Assembly (NCBI GenBank): GCA_033852175.1
Contig: JAWSUY010000015.1
Location: 1 to 64,000, forward strand
Source: Agarilytica sp033852175
GTDB taxonomy: Bacteria > Pseudomonadota > Gammaproteobacteria > Pseudomonadales > Cellvibrionaceae
DNA length: 64,000 nt
Direction of reading: 5' to 3'
The position numbers and the translations under genes are program-made. The notes below the pieces were generated by a model. The model worked only from the letters and a program-made list of their open reading frames with translations, did not search any database and was not told where the DNA came from. Shown here piece by piece: positions 23,197-32,072 of the stretch. Numbering within the stretch: the first letter of the stretch is position 1; every line of letters begins with the position of its first letter.

Positions 23197-24348
23197 TTAA
23201 CCACCCCCATAGGTATTAACAATTATGGCAATGATCAGGATTTGCGGCAGGGTTATTAACGGTAAGAATAACGCGATCTTCCACGAACGCGTCTGAGATT
23301 TCAGAACGGCAATTTCGGTATAGTCTGTCGAGACTCCAGCCATCAAAAAGGCGAAGCTATTGCCTGGCGCCGATGCTCGATTAAAAATATCTCCAGCAAT
23401 AGGAGTGGCTCCTTCCGAGCACACTTCAATAATTGTGGCGGCTACCATCGTTGCAAGCAGTCCTAACATGCTCGGTCCAAAATATTCATGAAAAACTGCG
23501 TCGTCGGCAAACACGCGGATCAGCGACGCGAGTAGTACGCCAATGAGAAGCCAACGTATAACCGTTCGTGATTCGGTTAAGCCAATGAGCAGAAATTTTC
23601 TTGCTCCCGAAAATGAAAACTTTGTCGCTGAAAGTTCTATTTTCAGCCTCGCCCAAAACTCAAAATCATCGGGTAAGGCCATCGCATTCGGATTTGGAGG
23701 CAATATTTTCTTTTTGACACATAATTCGAAAATCAGTCCCGACATGATCGCAACAATGACAGATAAGGCAATGAAAGCCAGCGTCCAAGGCAAGCCTATA
23801 AAGGCGACTAAAATAATCGTGAGCGAAAAGGAATTCCACGGGCTGGCAATTAAGAATGCCATCACTTGCCCAATCGACACCCCTCGCTCGTAAAGTTTAA
23901 CCCCAACCATTAATATGCCATGACTGCATAGGTCCAAAAGAATTCCTGCTGCAGTTGCTCGGCATACTCCCTTTAAACCGCCCCCAGAACCCATCGCACT
24001 GATCACTAGCTCTCTCGGGACGTAGCTCAGTAAGGCAACCATGAACACGCCAATTGCCACTCCCCACGCCATGATATTCATCATCGAAAACACTGCAATA
24101 CTCAACTTATTGAGCAGGGCATATTCGTTGAAACCGAAAAGGTGAATACCGTATAAAACAATAACGGCGGATAACGGTACCCAAAAGAAGTAATCGAAAC
24201 GGGAAGGCGGTTCACAACAGCTGGGCGCAGCATCCTTAATTGACGTATCACCAGACAGCGCAGCGCTTGTGCCATTATCCCTGCTGGCCACGTCGCTATC
24301 TTTATCGGTCTGCTTTGATTTACAGCAATCGCTCACATTCGAACTCAC
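23197..24348 (-). CDS. DUF318/ArsP-like permease
   Basis: A 383-aa inner-membrane protein with about 8-10 hydrophobic helices and the internal-repeat look of the permease_1/ArsP family (some members export organoarsenicals). Seen: GVFMVALLSYVPRELVISAM, LLDLCSHGILMVGVKLYERG, ASPWNSFSLTIILVAFIGL, and IEVCSEGATPIAGDIFNR. The cytosolic N terminus carries two Cys pairs (SDCCKSK and PSCCEPP) that could sense or bind metal. A GTG start at 24346-24348 is used, with a weak ribosome-binding site. It is upstream of and nearly touching the lipoprotein gene, so they form an operon. The transported substrate is unknown. Confidence 0.8.
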   Translation of the reverse strand: MSSNVSDCCKSKQTDKDSDVASRDNGTSAALSGDTSIKDAAPSCCEPPSRFDYFFWVPLSAVIVLYGIHLFGFNEYALLNKLSIAVFSMMNIMAWGVAIGVFMVALLSYVPRELVISAMGSGGGLKGVCRATAAGILLDLCSHGILMVGVKLYERGVSIGQVMAFLIASPWNSFSLTIILVAFIGLPWTLAFIALSVIVAIMSGLIFELCVKKKILPPNPNAMALPDDFEFWARLKIELSATKFSFSGARKFLLIGLTESRTVIRWLLIGVLLASLIRVFADDAVFHEYFGPSMLGLLATMVAATIIEVCSEGATPIAGDIFNRASAPGNSFAFLMAGVSTDYTEIAVLKSQTRSWKIALFLPLITLPQILIIAIIVNTYGGG

Positions 24349-24507
24349 TTGTTCAACAGCGTTTTCTCTTTATTTATAGTATCGCAAACAATTCCGACAA
24401 CGGCGCGCTAAAAAACATAGATTTTGTCCCCAATCTCATCCGAGTTAGTTTTATATACCCCGAAAACGTGAACTATAATTCCAACAAAACATAAAGAAGA
24501 CAGAATA

Positions 24508-25086
24508 ATGCAAAACGCGCTCGTTATTTTAGCCGAAGGATTCGAAGAGCTTGAAGCCATCACTGTGATGGATTTATTAGTAAGGGCGAATATCGAAGTC
24601 GTCAGTGCAGGGTTAATACCAGGCCCCGTTGTCGCTGCTCGACAAACTGTTATCGTGCCAAATATGGATTTAGATGAAGCGCTTGAAGAAACTTATGACT
24701 TGGTTGTGTTACCTGGAGGTCTTCCTGGCGCCGATTACCTAACAAAAGATTCGCGCGTGATCGCATTAGTACGCGAGCAATATCACAATAATCGTTTGAT
24801 CGGTGCCATTTGTGCGGCACCACGGGTCTTAATCGCCGCGGGTATTTGCCACGACAAAACGCTCTGCTGCTACCCCGGATCGCTGGACCAACAAGATACT
24901 ACAGATATACAAATCACCAATGATGCCGTATGTGTTGATGGCCAGATTGTAACGTCTAGAGGGCCAGGGACTGCGATGGATTTCGCATTACAACTGATCG
25001 AGTTATTGGAAGGGACTGCAAAACGCGAGACGGTGGAAGCCAGCCTCGTTCGTCACCAAAAGCCTGAGGCATCTCTTTGTATTTAG
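24508..25086 (+). CDS. DJ-1/PfpI family protein (YajL/ThiJ type)
   Basis: A 192-aa protein of the DJ-1 superfamily, whose bacterial members act as oxidative-stress-responsive chaperones or glyoxalase/deglycase-like enzymes. Conserved elements: AEGFEELEAITVMDLL (with the catalytic Glu), LVVLPGGLPGADYL, and the nucleophilic Cys in IGAICAAPRVLIAAG (residue ~101). The C-terminal VTSRGPGTAMDFALQLIELL is also typical. AAGAAGA precedes the ATG. Divergent from the permease operon. The exact activity cannot be told from the sequence. Confidence 0.92.
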   Translation: MQNALVILAEGFEELEAITVMDLLVRANIEVVSAGLIPGPVVAARQTVIVPNMDLDEALEETYDLVVLPGGLPGADYLTKDSRVIALVREQYHNNRLIGAICAAPRVLIAAGICHDKTLCCYPGSLDQQDTTDIQITNDAVCVDGQIVTSRGPGTAMDFALQLIELLEGTAKRETVEASLVRHQKPEASLCI

Positions 25087-25533
25087 CGTGCTCTCGACTC
25101 ACAACGCTTTAGTCATCAATCTCTTTTATAGAATATGTAACAGCGGCTTGGCTCTGGGCAAATCTCTCCATGACCCAAAGCACTCATGCCGGTGCGGGCT
25201 CTGGATTGTTGTCAGGACATGCCTTACCAAAGCACACATGCAGTTCCGAGAATAGCTCGTCCAAAAGTACCCACGCGTCATCAAGACACGATCATCCTAA
25301 AACACTTATGCTGTTGGGTAACATGCTCTAGCCAAAGTATTCTTCTGTTCAGGGAGTTCAGCCTACACGCTTCGCGTATACGCTCAGCCACGGAGGTAAG
25401 AGCTGTTATCCCACCCCACGAAGCACAACTCCGACGCTATTAGCCAAAAAAGGACCTGCCGTCCCAGAAGAAAGGCAGGCTCTGCAAGCCCTTTGGCTTT
25501 ATCCTTTATTTTACTAGGCCTTTCGTATCTTAT
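25087..25533. other. Intergenic region with degenerate short repeats
   Basis: About 450 bases between convergent genes. I see no convincing coding frame. A loose repeat, CCAAAGCACWCATGC-like, recurs at 25175, 25227, 25261, 25296 and 25332; the last four are spaced 34-36 bp. The right end is the terminator of the symporter gene (25444-25480). Confidence 0.45.
25444..25480 (-). terminator. Rho-independent terminator of the symporter gene
   Basis: On the minus strand GCCTGCC and GGCAGG (arms at 25474-25480 and 25455-25460) flank a 13-base loop and are followed by TCCTTTTTT, downstream of the AGCS gene. Confidence 0.7.
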
Positions 25534-27027
25534 TCAGCTAACTTTTTCTGCCAACTTCTTTCGCCAAAAATCGGCATTTTTGATGCCGAGTTTCTCGGGA
25601 TCAAAAGTGAAATTTTCCACACCCAATTTTTCTTGCTCTTCATAATCGCGCAATGCTTTTAGTGCCGGTCGCCCCAATGCGAATATCACTAGAATCCCGA
25701 TGATGTTCAGCCATGCCATCATGCCCACCCCTACATCACCTAAGCCCCAGGCTAAGCTCGCGGTTTTGACCGTGCCGTAAAATGCTGAGGCGATCAGCCC
25801 GATTTTAAGTGCTGCAGTAAGGCCAGGTAGATTCAACGAACGACGCAAGTAGGCGACATTGGTTTCTGCAATGTAGTAATACGCGAGCAATGTTGTGAAA
25901 GAAAAGAAGGTCAGCGCTATGGCCACAAAAATCTTACCGGCACCGGGAAATACTTTCTCAATAGCCAACTGAGTATACGCAGGACTTTTTGCCGCGATAT
26001 CAGCTGCTATATTTTGCACCAAAAACACACCATCACCCTCGCCATGGACATTGTATGCACCTGTCACCAAAATCATAAAAGCAGTAGCTGTGCAGATAAG
26101 AAGGGAATCCACATAAACTGAAAATGCCTGAACTAGACCCTGCTTTGCAGGATGATCCACTTCTGCCGCTGCGGCTGAATGTGGACCGGTTCCCTGGCCC
26201 GCTTCGTTAGAGTACACCCCACGTTTAACCCCCCAACCAATGGCGGCACCTAAACCAGCCATAGGCGAGAATATATCTTCAAATATCGTACAAAAAACGG
26301 CTGGAACTTCTTGGAAATTGATTATCACTACAGCCAATGCGATTAGGATGTAAGCCAACGCCATGAACGGGACTATAACTTGCGTAAAACTCGCAATACG
26401 TTTTATCCCACCAAGGATAATAAACCCCAGCACGACGACAATGGAGATGCCCGAGATGATTTTTGTCAAACTGAGCGCACCAATAGCTGTATCAAATGTT
26501 TGACCTCCGCCGAAGGCTGTTTCCATCGCATTGCCGATACTATTGGTCTGTATTCCGGGTAGTAATAATCCCGTTGCGAGGATCGTCGCAATAGCAAATA
26601 TCCAGGCATACCATTTTTGCCCCATGGCTTTTTCGATATAGAAAGCTGGCCCCCCTCTGTATTGTCCCTCATATTCTTCTTTGTAGATTTGGCCCAATGT
26701 ACATTCCACGAACGAAGTAGCAGCCCCCAAGAAGGCCATAACCCAAAGCCAAAAGATAGCTCCGGGCCCACCAAAACCAATCGCAGCTGCTACGCCGGCA
26801 ATATTCCCTGTACCTACGCGGCCCGAAAGAGATATTGTTAAAGCTTGAAATGATGAAACGCCCTGGCTAGAACTATTGTTTGATGCGATCAAACGCCACA
26901 TAGAAGATAAATGACGCACCTGAACAAAGCGTGTAACTAGGGAGTAAAATAAACCCGCAACGAGGCATAAACCAATAAGCCCGTAGCCCCATATAAAGTC
27001 ACTGAGCATAGTCACGAAATCGAGCAT
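25534..27027 (-). CDS. Alanine/glycine:cation symporter (AGCS family)
   Basis: A 497-aa inner-membrane transporter with about 11 hydrophobic helices, taking up alanine or glycine with Na+ (or H+). Family blocks: LTISLSGRVGTGNIAGVAAA, GPGAIFWLWVMAFLGAATSF, VECTLGQIYKEEYEGQYRGG, the Na+-site region IGWGVKRGVYSNEAGQGTGP, HSAAAAEVDHPAKQGLVQAF. The start is ATG 27025-27027 with AGGAG six bases upstream (an adjacent TTG lies too close). It has its own downstream terminator, so it is a single-gene unit. Confidence 0.93.
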   Translation of the reverse strand: MLDFVTMLSDFIWGYGLIGLCLVAGLFYSLVTRFVQVRHLSSMWRLIASNNSSSQGVSSFQALTISLSGRVGTGNIAGVAAAIGFGGPGAIFWLWVMAFLGAATSFVECTLGQIYKEEYEGQYRGGPAFYIEKAMGQKWYAWIFAIATILATGLLLPGIQTNSIGNAMETAFGGGQTFDTAIGALSLTKIISGISIVVVLGFIILGGIKRIASFTQVIVPFMALAYILIALAVVIINFQEVPAVFCTIFEDIFSPMAGLGAAIGWGVKRGVYSNEAGQGTGPHSAAAAEVDHPAKQGLVQAFSVYVDSLLICTATAFMILVTGAYNVHGEGDGVFLVQNIAADIAAKSPAYTQLAIEKVFPGAGKIFVAIALTFFSFTTLLAYYYIAETNVAYLRRSLNLPGLTAALKIGLIASAFYGTVKTASLAWGLGDVGVGMMAWLNIIGILVIFALGRPALKALRDYEEQEKLGVENFTFDPEKLGIKNADFWRKKLAEKVS

Positions 27028-27030
27028 CAA

Positions 27031-27451
27031 CGGCTCCTTAGTATGTTAATTAGAGAATTAGGATGTATATTTAACGCGGACAATATCTTATGTCATCGAG
27101 GATTGATAGGTCGGGAACATCATTACAAATTATTGGTAATCAGTGTGTAGAACAGGCCCTCCATTGACTTAATGAGTAGGGATAACAATATAGGTGGGTT
27201 AGGTGGTAGCTTTAGTGGTTGGAAAGATATTTGAGCCACGGATAGCATTAAAGAGCCTACAGGATCTACTTGTCGCATGTATTGGAAATGCCTTTCAGCC
27301 ACTTGAAGGCCTCAGGAACTCTTGAGTTACTGGCTTGAGAAACCCCAACCAATTATTTTGATCAAAACCATGTAGCTAGCGATCCGGCTTTAGGTTCAGA
27401 ATTTAGACGTTTCGATTTGAAGCAATTGGATAAACTAGAACGCGCTAAAAG
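27031..27451. other. Intergenic region, nothing recognised
   Basis: About 420 bases upstream of the symporter and downstream of the VOC gene. The sequence looks like decayed or non-coding DNA; neither strand offers a frame with coding character and no strong hairpin is visible. It must contain the symporter promoter. Confidence 0.5.
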
Positions 27452-27928
27452 CTAGGCCTCCCCAGCCTGCCTTTTAAAAAAAACTTTAGCCCGCTCTTCT
27501 ATTTCCGCAGTGGATAGATTTTCGATTCGGCTCGCTATCGTCCAAACATGCCCAAAAGGGTCGCATAAGGTGCCAGCCCTGTCGCCATAAAACTGATCTT
27601 CAATCGGGCAAACAATCTCGGCCCCCGCCGCTATCGCGTGAGCGTAAACTTTATCGACCTCTTCAACATAGACAAGCAGACTAACTCCCGCCCCACCTAG
27701 CGTTTGGGGGCTAGCGAGTTCAGAGTCGGGAACTTCTTCTACGAGCATCACCACCGATTCCCCAATTTTAATTTCCCCATGCGCAAGTTTGCCATCAGGG
27801 CTCTTCAGCATGATGAGTACTTTCGCAAAAAACGCTTGCTGGTAGAAAACCAAGGCTGCCGTCGCATCCCTCACGGTCAAACAAGCAGTGATCGCGTTCA
27901 TACTGTTCGGAATTGGGGTGATCGGCAT
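27452..27928 (-). CDS. VOC family protein (PhnB/glyoxalase-like)
   Basis: A 158-aa protein of the vicinal-oxygen-chelate superfamily, PhnB-like subtype: ACLTVRDATAALVFYQQAFF, LAHGEIKIGESVVMLVEE, LLVYVEEVDKVYAHAIAAGA, FYGDRAGTLCDPFGHVWTIA. Paired beta-alpha-beta-beta-beta modules hold a metal in active members. The ATG at 27926-27928 has AGGAG 8 bases upstream; the frame is open 18 bases further but without a ribosome-binding site. The reaction is unknown; many PhnB-like proteins confer resistance or isomerise small substrates. Confidence 0.88.
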   Translation of the reverse strand: MPITPIPNSMNAITACLTVRDATAALVFYQQAFFAKVLIMLKSPDGKLAHGEIKIGESVVMLVEEVPDSELASPQTLGGAGVSLLVYVEEVDKVYAHAIAAGAEIVCPIEDQFYGDRAGTLCDPFGHVWTIASRIENLSTAEIEERAKVFFKRQAGEA

Positions 27929-28157
27929 AAATCTACTCCTACACAAGTTAACGCATTAATGACGCCACATTCCTCTATCGTACCCGAGGGTTTTGTCGTC
28001 GTAAACTGAGGGGCGAGGAAGATCGGGCTAAATATTACCTCTAAAAATGAATTTTTAACAAAGCGCTTAACTTTGTCGCTCAGTTTTTGGCGATATTTAC
28101 CGATGTCGCTTATGCTTTAGATTAGGGCACTCACTCACCAAGATACAGGAAACGCAT

Positions 28158-28529
28158 ATGCGACGCGCATTGGTAGTTGAAGACAGTGTTGAAAACCGCC
28201 AACTCGTGACGTGGATGCTTGAAGACGCAAATTACGTTGTCGAAGAAGCTGAAACAGCTGAAATTGGTCTGGAGTTAATAAAAGAGCATACCTTTGACGT
28301 AGCACTTATGGACATAACACTGCCCGGAATAAGCGGTGACGAAGCCATTTATAAAATTCGCACGGAGCTCGGTTTAACAAATTTGCCTATTATCGCCCTG
28401 ACAGGGCATACGAAAGCAGAGGATCATGCCCACTATATTGAAAGAGGCGCAAATAAAGTGCTGACGAAGCCCGTCGAAGAAGACTTATTAATTGAAACCC
28501 TTGATAAACTCATTGAAGAAAACAGCTAG
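28158..28529 (+). CDS. Single-domain response regulator (CheY/DivK-like)
   Basis: 123 aa, only a receiver domain: acidic pocket ALVVEDS, phosphoacceptor Asp in DVALMDITLPGISG, Thr in IIALTGHTK, Lys in VLTKPVEE. All phosphorylation residues are intact, unlike the receiver at 6628. With no output domain it must act by protein-protein contact or as a phosphate relay. The ATG has AGGAAA upstream. No kinase is adjacent, so the partner is elsewhere. Confidence 0.92.
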   Translation: MRRALVVEDSVENRQLVTWMLEDANYVVEEAETAEIGLELIKEHTFDVALMDITLPGISGDEAIYKIRTELGLTNLPIIALTGHTKAEDHAHYIERGANKVLTKPVEEDLLIETLDKLIEENS

Positions 28530-28548
28530 CCCAATGTGATTTGGCTCG

Positions 28549-29280
28549 CTATTCACTTAAGTCCACTTCCAGTACCTCACTTATCTGCTCCCTCTTACCC
28601 GTTCGCCAATAAATCACTTCAATTTCTGGGAAAACATTTTCCGTTGCCACGCAAATACGCGCTTCAGGCGTGAGATTAACAAGTGTGAAACAGGCATCAT
28701 CAAAGGTTTTACGTCGCCCAGCGGAGAAGTTGGAGTGGGGCCTCGCCTTTACGCGCTCCTTCTCTTGGTAGATAGTACTGCCTTTAAGTTTGATATAACT
28801 TTCAGTGGCGCTCCAATGCTCAGCAAATATTATGGCTGAATCGAGCTCTGTTTTTCCTTTTAGGACACAGTCTTTTACATAGGCATTGAGGAAGTTTTCC
28901 GCTCGCCGCCAAATTTTAAAGCAGCGGCCTACATCTTCAACGTCAACACCGACAGGTAAAGCCGATAAAGCGACAATGATATAAGACTGTGAATGTGAAA
29001 TATTAAAATGCCATTTACTGTCAGCATTTTGATTTTTTAGAAATGGTTTTTCTGTGTTGGTGTAATCAAAGAGAATTTCTGCGGGTGTACAACCCAGTTT
29101 TTCTGCAAGTTGCGTTTTGACCATTCGTCTGGCCTGCAAAAAACATTGCTGGGCATGCTCGTTTTTAAATCGGTGGTAGCGGGCCTCTTCGATTTTATCC
29201 AATAAATTGATTGCCAACTCCAAATCGATATCAAATCCGTGGCGATCTATTGGCAAATAATACAGCTCAACTCGAGACAC
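28549..29280 (-). CDS. 4'-phosphopantetheinyl transferase (Sfp/AcpT type)
   Basis: A 243-aa enzyme that transfers the phosphopantetheine arm of CoA to a Ser of carrier proteins (ACP/PCP). Motifs: FNISHSQSYIIVALS (P1 region), LPVGVDVEDVGRC (Mg-binding D-x-E), and FAEHWSATESYIKLKG (P3). In P3 the common W-x-x-K-E-x reads W-S-A-T-E-S, so the usual Lys is Thr while the Mg/catalytic Glu remains. GTG start with AGGGGG upstream. It is a good candidate activator of the NRPS-PKS carrier domains at 45.9-57.3 kb, whose operon has no PPTase of its own. Confidence 0.87.
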   Translation of the reverse strand: MSRVELYYLPIDRHGFDIDLELAINLLDKIEEARYHRFKNEHAQQCFLQARRMVKTQLAEKLGCTPAEILFDYTNTEKPFLKNQNADSKWHFNISHSQSYIIVALSALPVGVDVEDVGRCFKIWRRAENFLNAYVKDCVLKGKTELDSAIIFAEHWSATESYIKLKGSTIYQEKERVKARPHSNFSAGRRKTFDDACFTLVNLTPEARICVATENVFPEIEVIYWRTGKREQISEVLEVDLSE

Positions 29281-29318
29281 TCAGCCCCCTTATCGTGTAA
29301 TTTTTTCTGTGTTTTTAG

Positions 29319-31082
29319 CTATGCATCTCCTTCCTTGGTGTGATCTTCTTCGGCAATCACGCATTGATTGCGTCCTTTGTCTTTCGCTTTGTACAACGCT
29401 TTATCGGCACGCTCAAAAACAGATTCTACGCTATCTTCAGCAGCAAAGCTCGCCAAGCCAAACGATAAGGTAATTTGCACAGGGCTGCCTTTAAATTTAA
29501 ATGGCGTTTTGCCGACTACCGCCCTAATTTTATCTAACACTGTAAACGCTTGCTGTGGTGGCGTTTCTGGCATTAACACGACAAACTCTTCTCCACCGTA
29601 GCGGGAAATAAAATCGACCTTGCGTAGACGCGTAAAAATCAACTTGGATATCAGCTTTAACACTTTATCCCCCGCCTGATGCCCATATGTATCATTAATA
29701 TTTTTGAAATGGTCAAGATCACATATTGCCAGTGTTAGAGGTCGACAATAGCGCTTAAATCGCTGCAACTCTTGGAAGGCGCGTTCGTTATAAGCTTCTC
29801 GGTTCGGCAACTCGGTAAGCGGATCGTGTGTCGCTTTGTAATGCTCTTCTTCCAATAATTCTTTGGTTTTTTCTGATTCGGTTTCTATTGATTCAACACG
29901 GTTAATAAGTGACTTTAGCTGGTCTGTTAACGAAGACGAATCATTTTGGGCGGCGTGGTAATCCCCCAAGGCCCCATGAATCACTTCAAGATGATCCGTA
30001 ACAGCCAGCTTGAGATCATCTATCGAATTGCTGCTTTCCAGTTTGGTGTGCATTCGTTTCACTTGGTCTGAAACCGTGCTTGAAAATTTTTCCGACATGG
30101 CTCGGTGGACTTCATCTTGCTCTGAAACTAAACCCAGTGCTTCACTTATCTGATGTAACTCTTCATTAACCCTCTTGAGGTATTCACTAAATTCATGATC
30201 ATTCTGAAGGTAACGCAGCAGTAAAATATCGCGAATATCTTCTAGGGTTACCGCTAATACATACCAATCCATTCCACGCTGGATACGCAACTGTACGATG
30301 TCAATTTTGTGGCGCACCACATCATTTGGCTCTATACGAGACACTAAGTTTTCTAGAGTGCGGGCAATACGTTTCGAAACTTGCACGTAGCTATCTTCAT
30401 CACCGGCATCAAATTTAATATCGTCATCTTCGTCAGCCTGAATGAACTCCCCTTCCTTAGGTGAAAGTTCGACGTCGACCTCTTCAAATTCAGGCATTGC
30501 CTCAACGTCGTCTTCAACAACCCGAGAAGCTGACGGTTCAGGGGTAATATCCAATTCGACTTCGGGCCCTGCTAAGGTTTTGCCTCCCTTTAAGCGTTGC
30601 CAAAATGAGGTTGGCGGATTCTGAGCTTCTTCTAAAGCAATATCTTGGAGCTTTTTCAGCTCTAGCAATACATCGGAATAATTGCGATAAGAATCGAGAC
30701 GTCGTCTCAAGCCAGAAGAAAAAGAAGCCAGGCTATCTTTTAATTGTGAGGGTAGCTTCAGCTCACCCAATTGCGAGACCATTCCCGCAATGTGCTTCGC
30801 GTCAGTGAGCCCGGAGGTGTGTCTAGAATGCTCGTAGTTCGTCGCTGCTGCTTGCACGCGTTCCATTTGCGCCAAAACTTGCTGACCTGACGCGCCGCGC
30901 ATTTTTTCTTTTAGCAATATGAGAGATGCGTCGAGCTGCTTATCGAGGCCTTGCGTTGCGGCACTGAGATGGGTGATGGTTTTGCGTAGCGCGTCTAACT
31001 GAAACTTGAATTGCTTCTCTAGGCGTTCTTGATCGGCAATGGCACGTCGGTATTTTTCTCGATAGTTACCAGAATCGACCAT
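29319..31082 (-). CDS. Diguanylate cyclase (GGDEF) with long coiled-coil N terminus
   Basis: 587 aa. The C-terminal GGDEF domain (~415-578) makes c-di-GMP: DPLTELPNREAYNERAF, AICDLDHFKNINDTYGH, active-site SRYGGEEFVVLMPE (GGEEF, functional), and LSFGLASF. No clear R-x-x-D inhibitory site is visible just upstream of GGEEF. The ~400-residue N-terminal half is soluble, heptad-like coiled coil with an acidic stretch in the middle, so the enzyme is cytoplasmic; this is the type found near dsbA/cc4 in pseudomonad-like genomes. AGGAAAC precedes the ATG. Confidence 0.92.
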   Translation of the reverse strand: MVDSGNYREKYRRAIADQERLEKQFKFQLDALRKTITHLSAATQGLDKQLDASLILLKEKMRGASGQQVLAQMERVQAAATNYEHSRHTSGLTDAKHIAGMVSQLGELKLPSQLKDSLASFSSGLRRRLDSYRNYSDVLLELKKLQDIALEEAQNPPTSFWQRLKGGKTLAGPEVELDITPEPSASRVVEDDVEAMPEFEEVDVELSPKEGEFIQADEDDDIKFDAGDEDSYVQVSKRIARTLENLVSRIEPNDVVRHKIDIVQLRIQRGMDWYVLAVTLEDIRDILLLRYLQNDHEFSEYLKRVNEELHQISEALGLVSEQDEVHRAMSEKFSSTVSDQVKRMHTKLESSNSIDDLKLAVTDHLEVIHGALGDYHAAQNDSSSLTDQLKSLINRVESIETESEKTKELLEEEHYKATHDPLTELPNREAYNERAFQELQRFKRYCRPLTLAICDLDHFKNINDTYGHQAGDKVLKLISKLIFTRLRKVDFISRYGGEEFVVLMPETPPQQAFTVLDKIRAVVGKTPFKFKGSPVQITLSFGLASFAAEDSVESVFERADKALYKAKDKGRNQCVIAEEDHTKEGDA

Positions 31083-31196
31083 ACAGTTTCCTATGCTAGC
31101 GCTTAAAGCGTGAATATTTCAAAAAGTATAGCCTTTTTTCAAGGACGAAATCCGACCAGAGGGACTGTTTTGGGTGGAAAACCCGGAATTTTGGCC

Positions 31197-31230
31197 AAAA
31201 AAAACGCGACAGATAAGCCGCGTTTTTTTA
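31197..31230. terminator. Bidirectional rho-independent terminator after dsbA
   Basis: AAAACGCG (31201-31208) and CGCGTTTT (31219-31226) form a stem with a 10-base loop. A-run on the left and T-run on the right give a terminator on both strands; on the minus strand it follows dsbA. Confidence 0.78.
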
Positions 31231-31261
31231 TTTTATCTTCAGAGAGACTACAGAAAGGAAG

Positions 31262-31909
31262 CTATTGAGCCGCTTTCTTCTCTGCTCGAACTTTCTCAAC
31301 TAAGAAGTCGGCTACTTTCAGCATGCCTTCATGACCTAGTGCTTTGGTCGCGTTTACCGAGTAACGACCACCGATAATCAATTGAGGAGTACCGGTAATT
31401 TTCATGTTGCGTGTCCGTGCATCAGCTTGCTGAACCTTAGAAGAAACACCAAAGGAGTTAAATGTCTTTTTAAACTTCTCTGAGTCAACGCCCAGCTCTC
31501 TGAAGATGGCAGCAATAGCGGATTCTGACGAGAGCTTGTTACTCTCTTTATGAATGGCTTTAAAAATACGCGCATCCACCTCATGAGCCATGCCTAAAGC
31601 ATGTCCGGTATACATAATTCGAGCATGAAGCTGCATGGCGGGTCGCCAGATAACGTGTAGTTTTACCAATTGAACATCTTCAGGAAGTGCTTTTTCCCAG
31701 GCTACAACACGAGATTCAAAGTTAAAACAGTGTGGACAGGTATAAGAAAAGGCTTCAGTAACTTCAATTTTACCTGGGGTAATGGTCCGAACCGGATTAT
31801 CCAGCACTTTATAATCAATACCTTCGGTGTACTTTGCTGGCGTAATTTCTTGCGCGCAAGCACCTAGGGCAACAACAAAACCTAAAACTAACGTTATTAT
31901 TCGCATCAT
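31262..31909 (-). CDS. dsbA: Thiol:disulfide interchange protein DsbA
   Basis: A 215-aa periplasmic oxidase that introduces disulfides into secreted proteins. Signal peptide MRIITLVLGFVVALGACAQE; the Cys of GAC sits close to a lipobox, so a lipoprotein form cannot be excluded. The thioredoxin fold carries the active site FSYTCPHCFNFE (C-P-H-C as in E. coli DsbA), and the cis-Pro is in KITGTPQLIIGGRY. AGGAG sits before the double ATG at 31904-31909. It is co-directional with the cytochrome c4 gene upstream, as in Pseudomonas. Confidence 0.93.
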   Translation of the reverse strand: MMRIITLVLGFVVALGACAQEITPAKYTEGIDYKVLDNPVRTITPGKIEVTEAFSYTCPHCFNFESRVVAWEKALPEDVQLVKLHVIWRPAMQLHARIMYTGHALGMAHEVDARIFKAIHKESNKLSSESAIAAIFRELGVDSEKFKKTFNSFGVSSKVQQADARTRNMKITGTPQLIIGGRYSVNATKALGHEGMLKVADFLVEKVRAEKKAAQ

Positions 31910-32072
31910 CGGCTCCTGATGAGTGGGGGATCGTTAAGGAGGTTCAGAGTGCCTGCAGCACTATGAATCCTTGCTTAACGCGATTTTATGTTCAGAAATC
32001 TAGTTTGAACTGAAGGGAATTGGACAGTACCTTGAAAACTAAGTGCCAGCACTGCCAATTAAAAACTCAGAC

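Noticed and set aside
25186..25443. Plus-strand ORF of 85 aa between the DJ-1 and symporter genes
   Set aside because: Composition is irregular, no ribosome-binding site, and it runs through the degenerate repeats into the symporter terminator.
27031..27451. Possible gene remnant upstream of the symporter
   Set aside because: No recognisable protein family in any frame; left as unassigned intergenic sequence.
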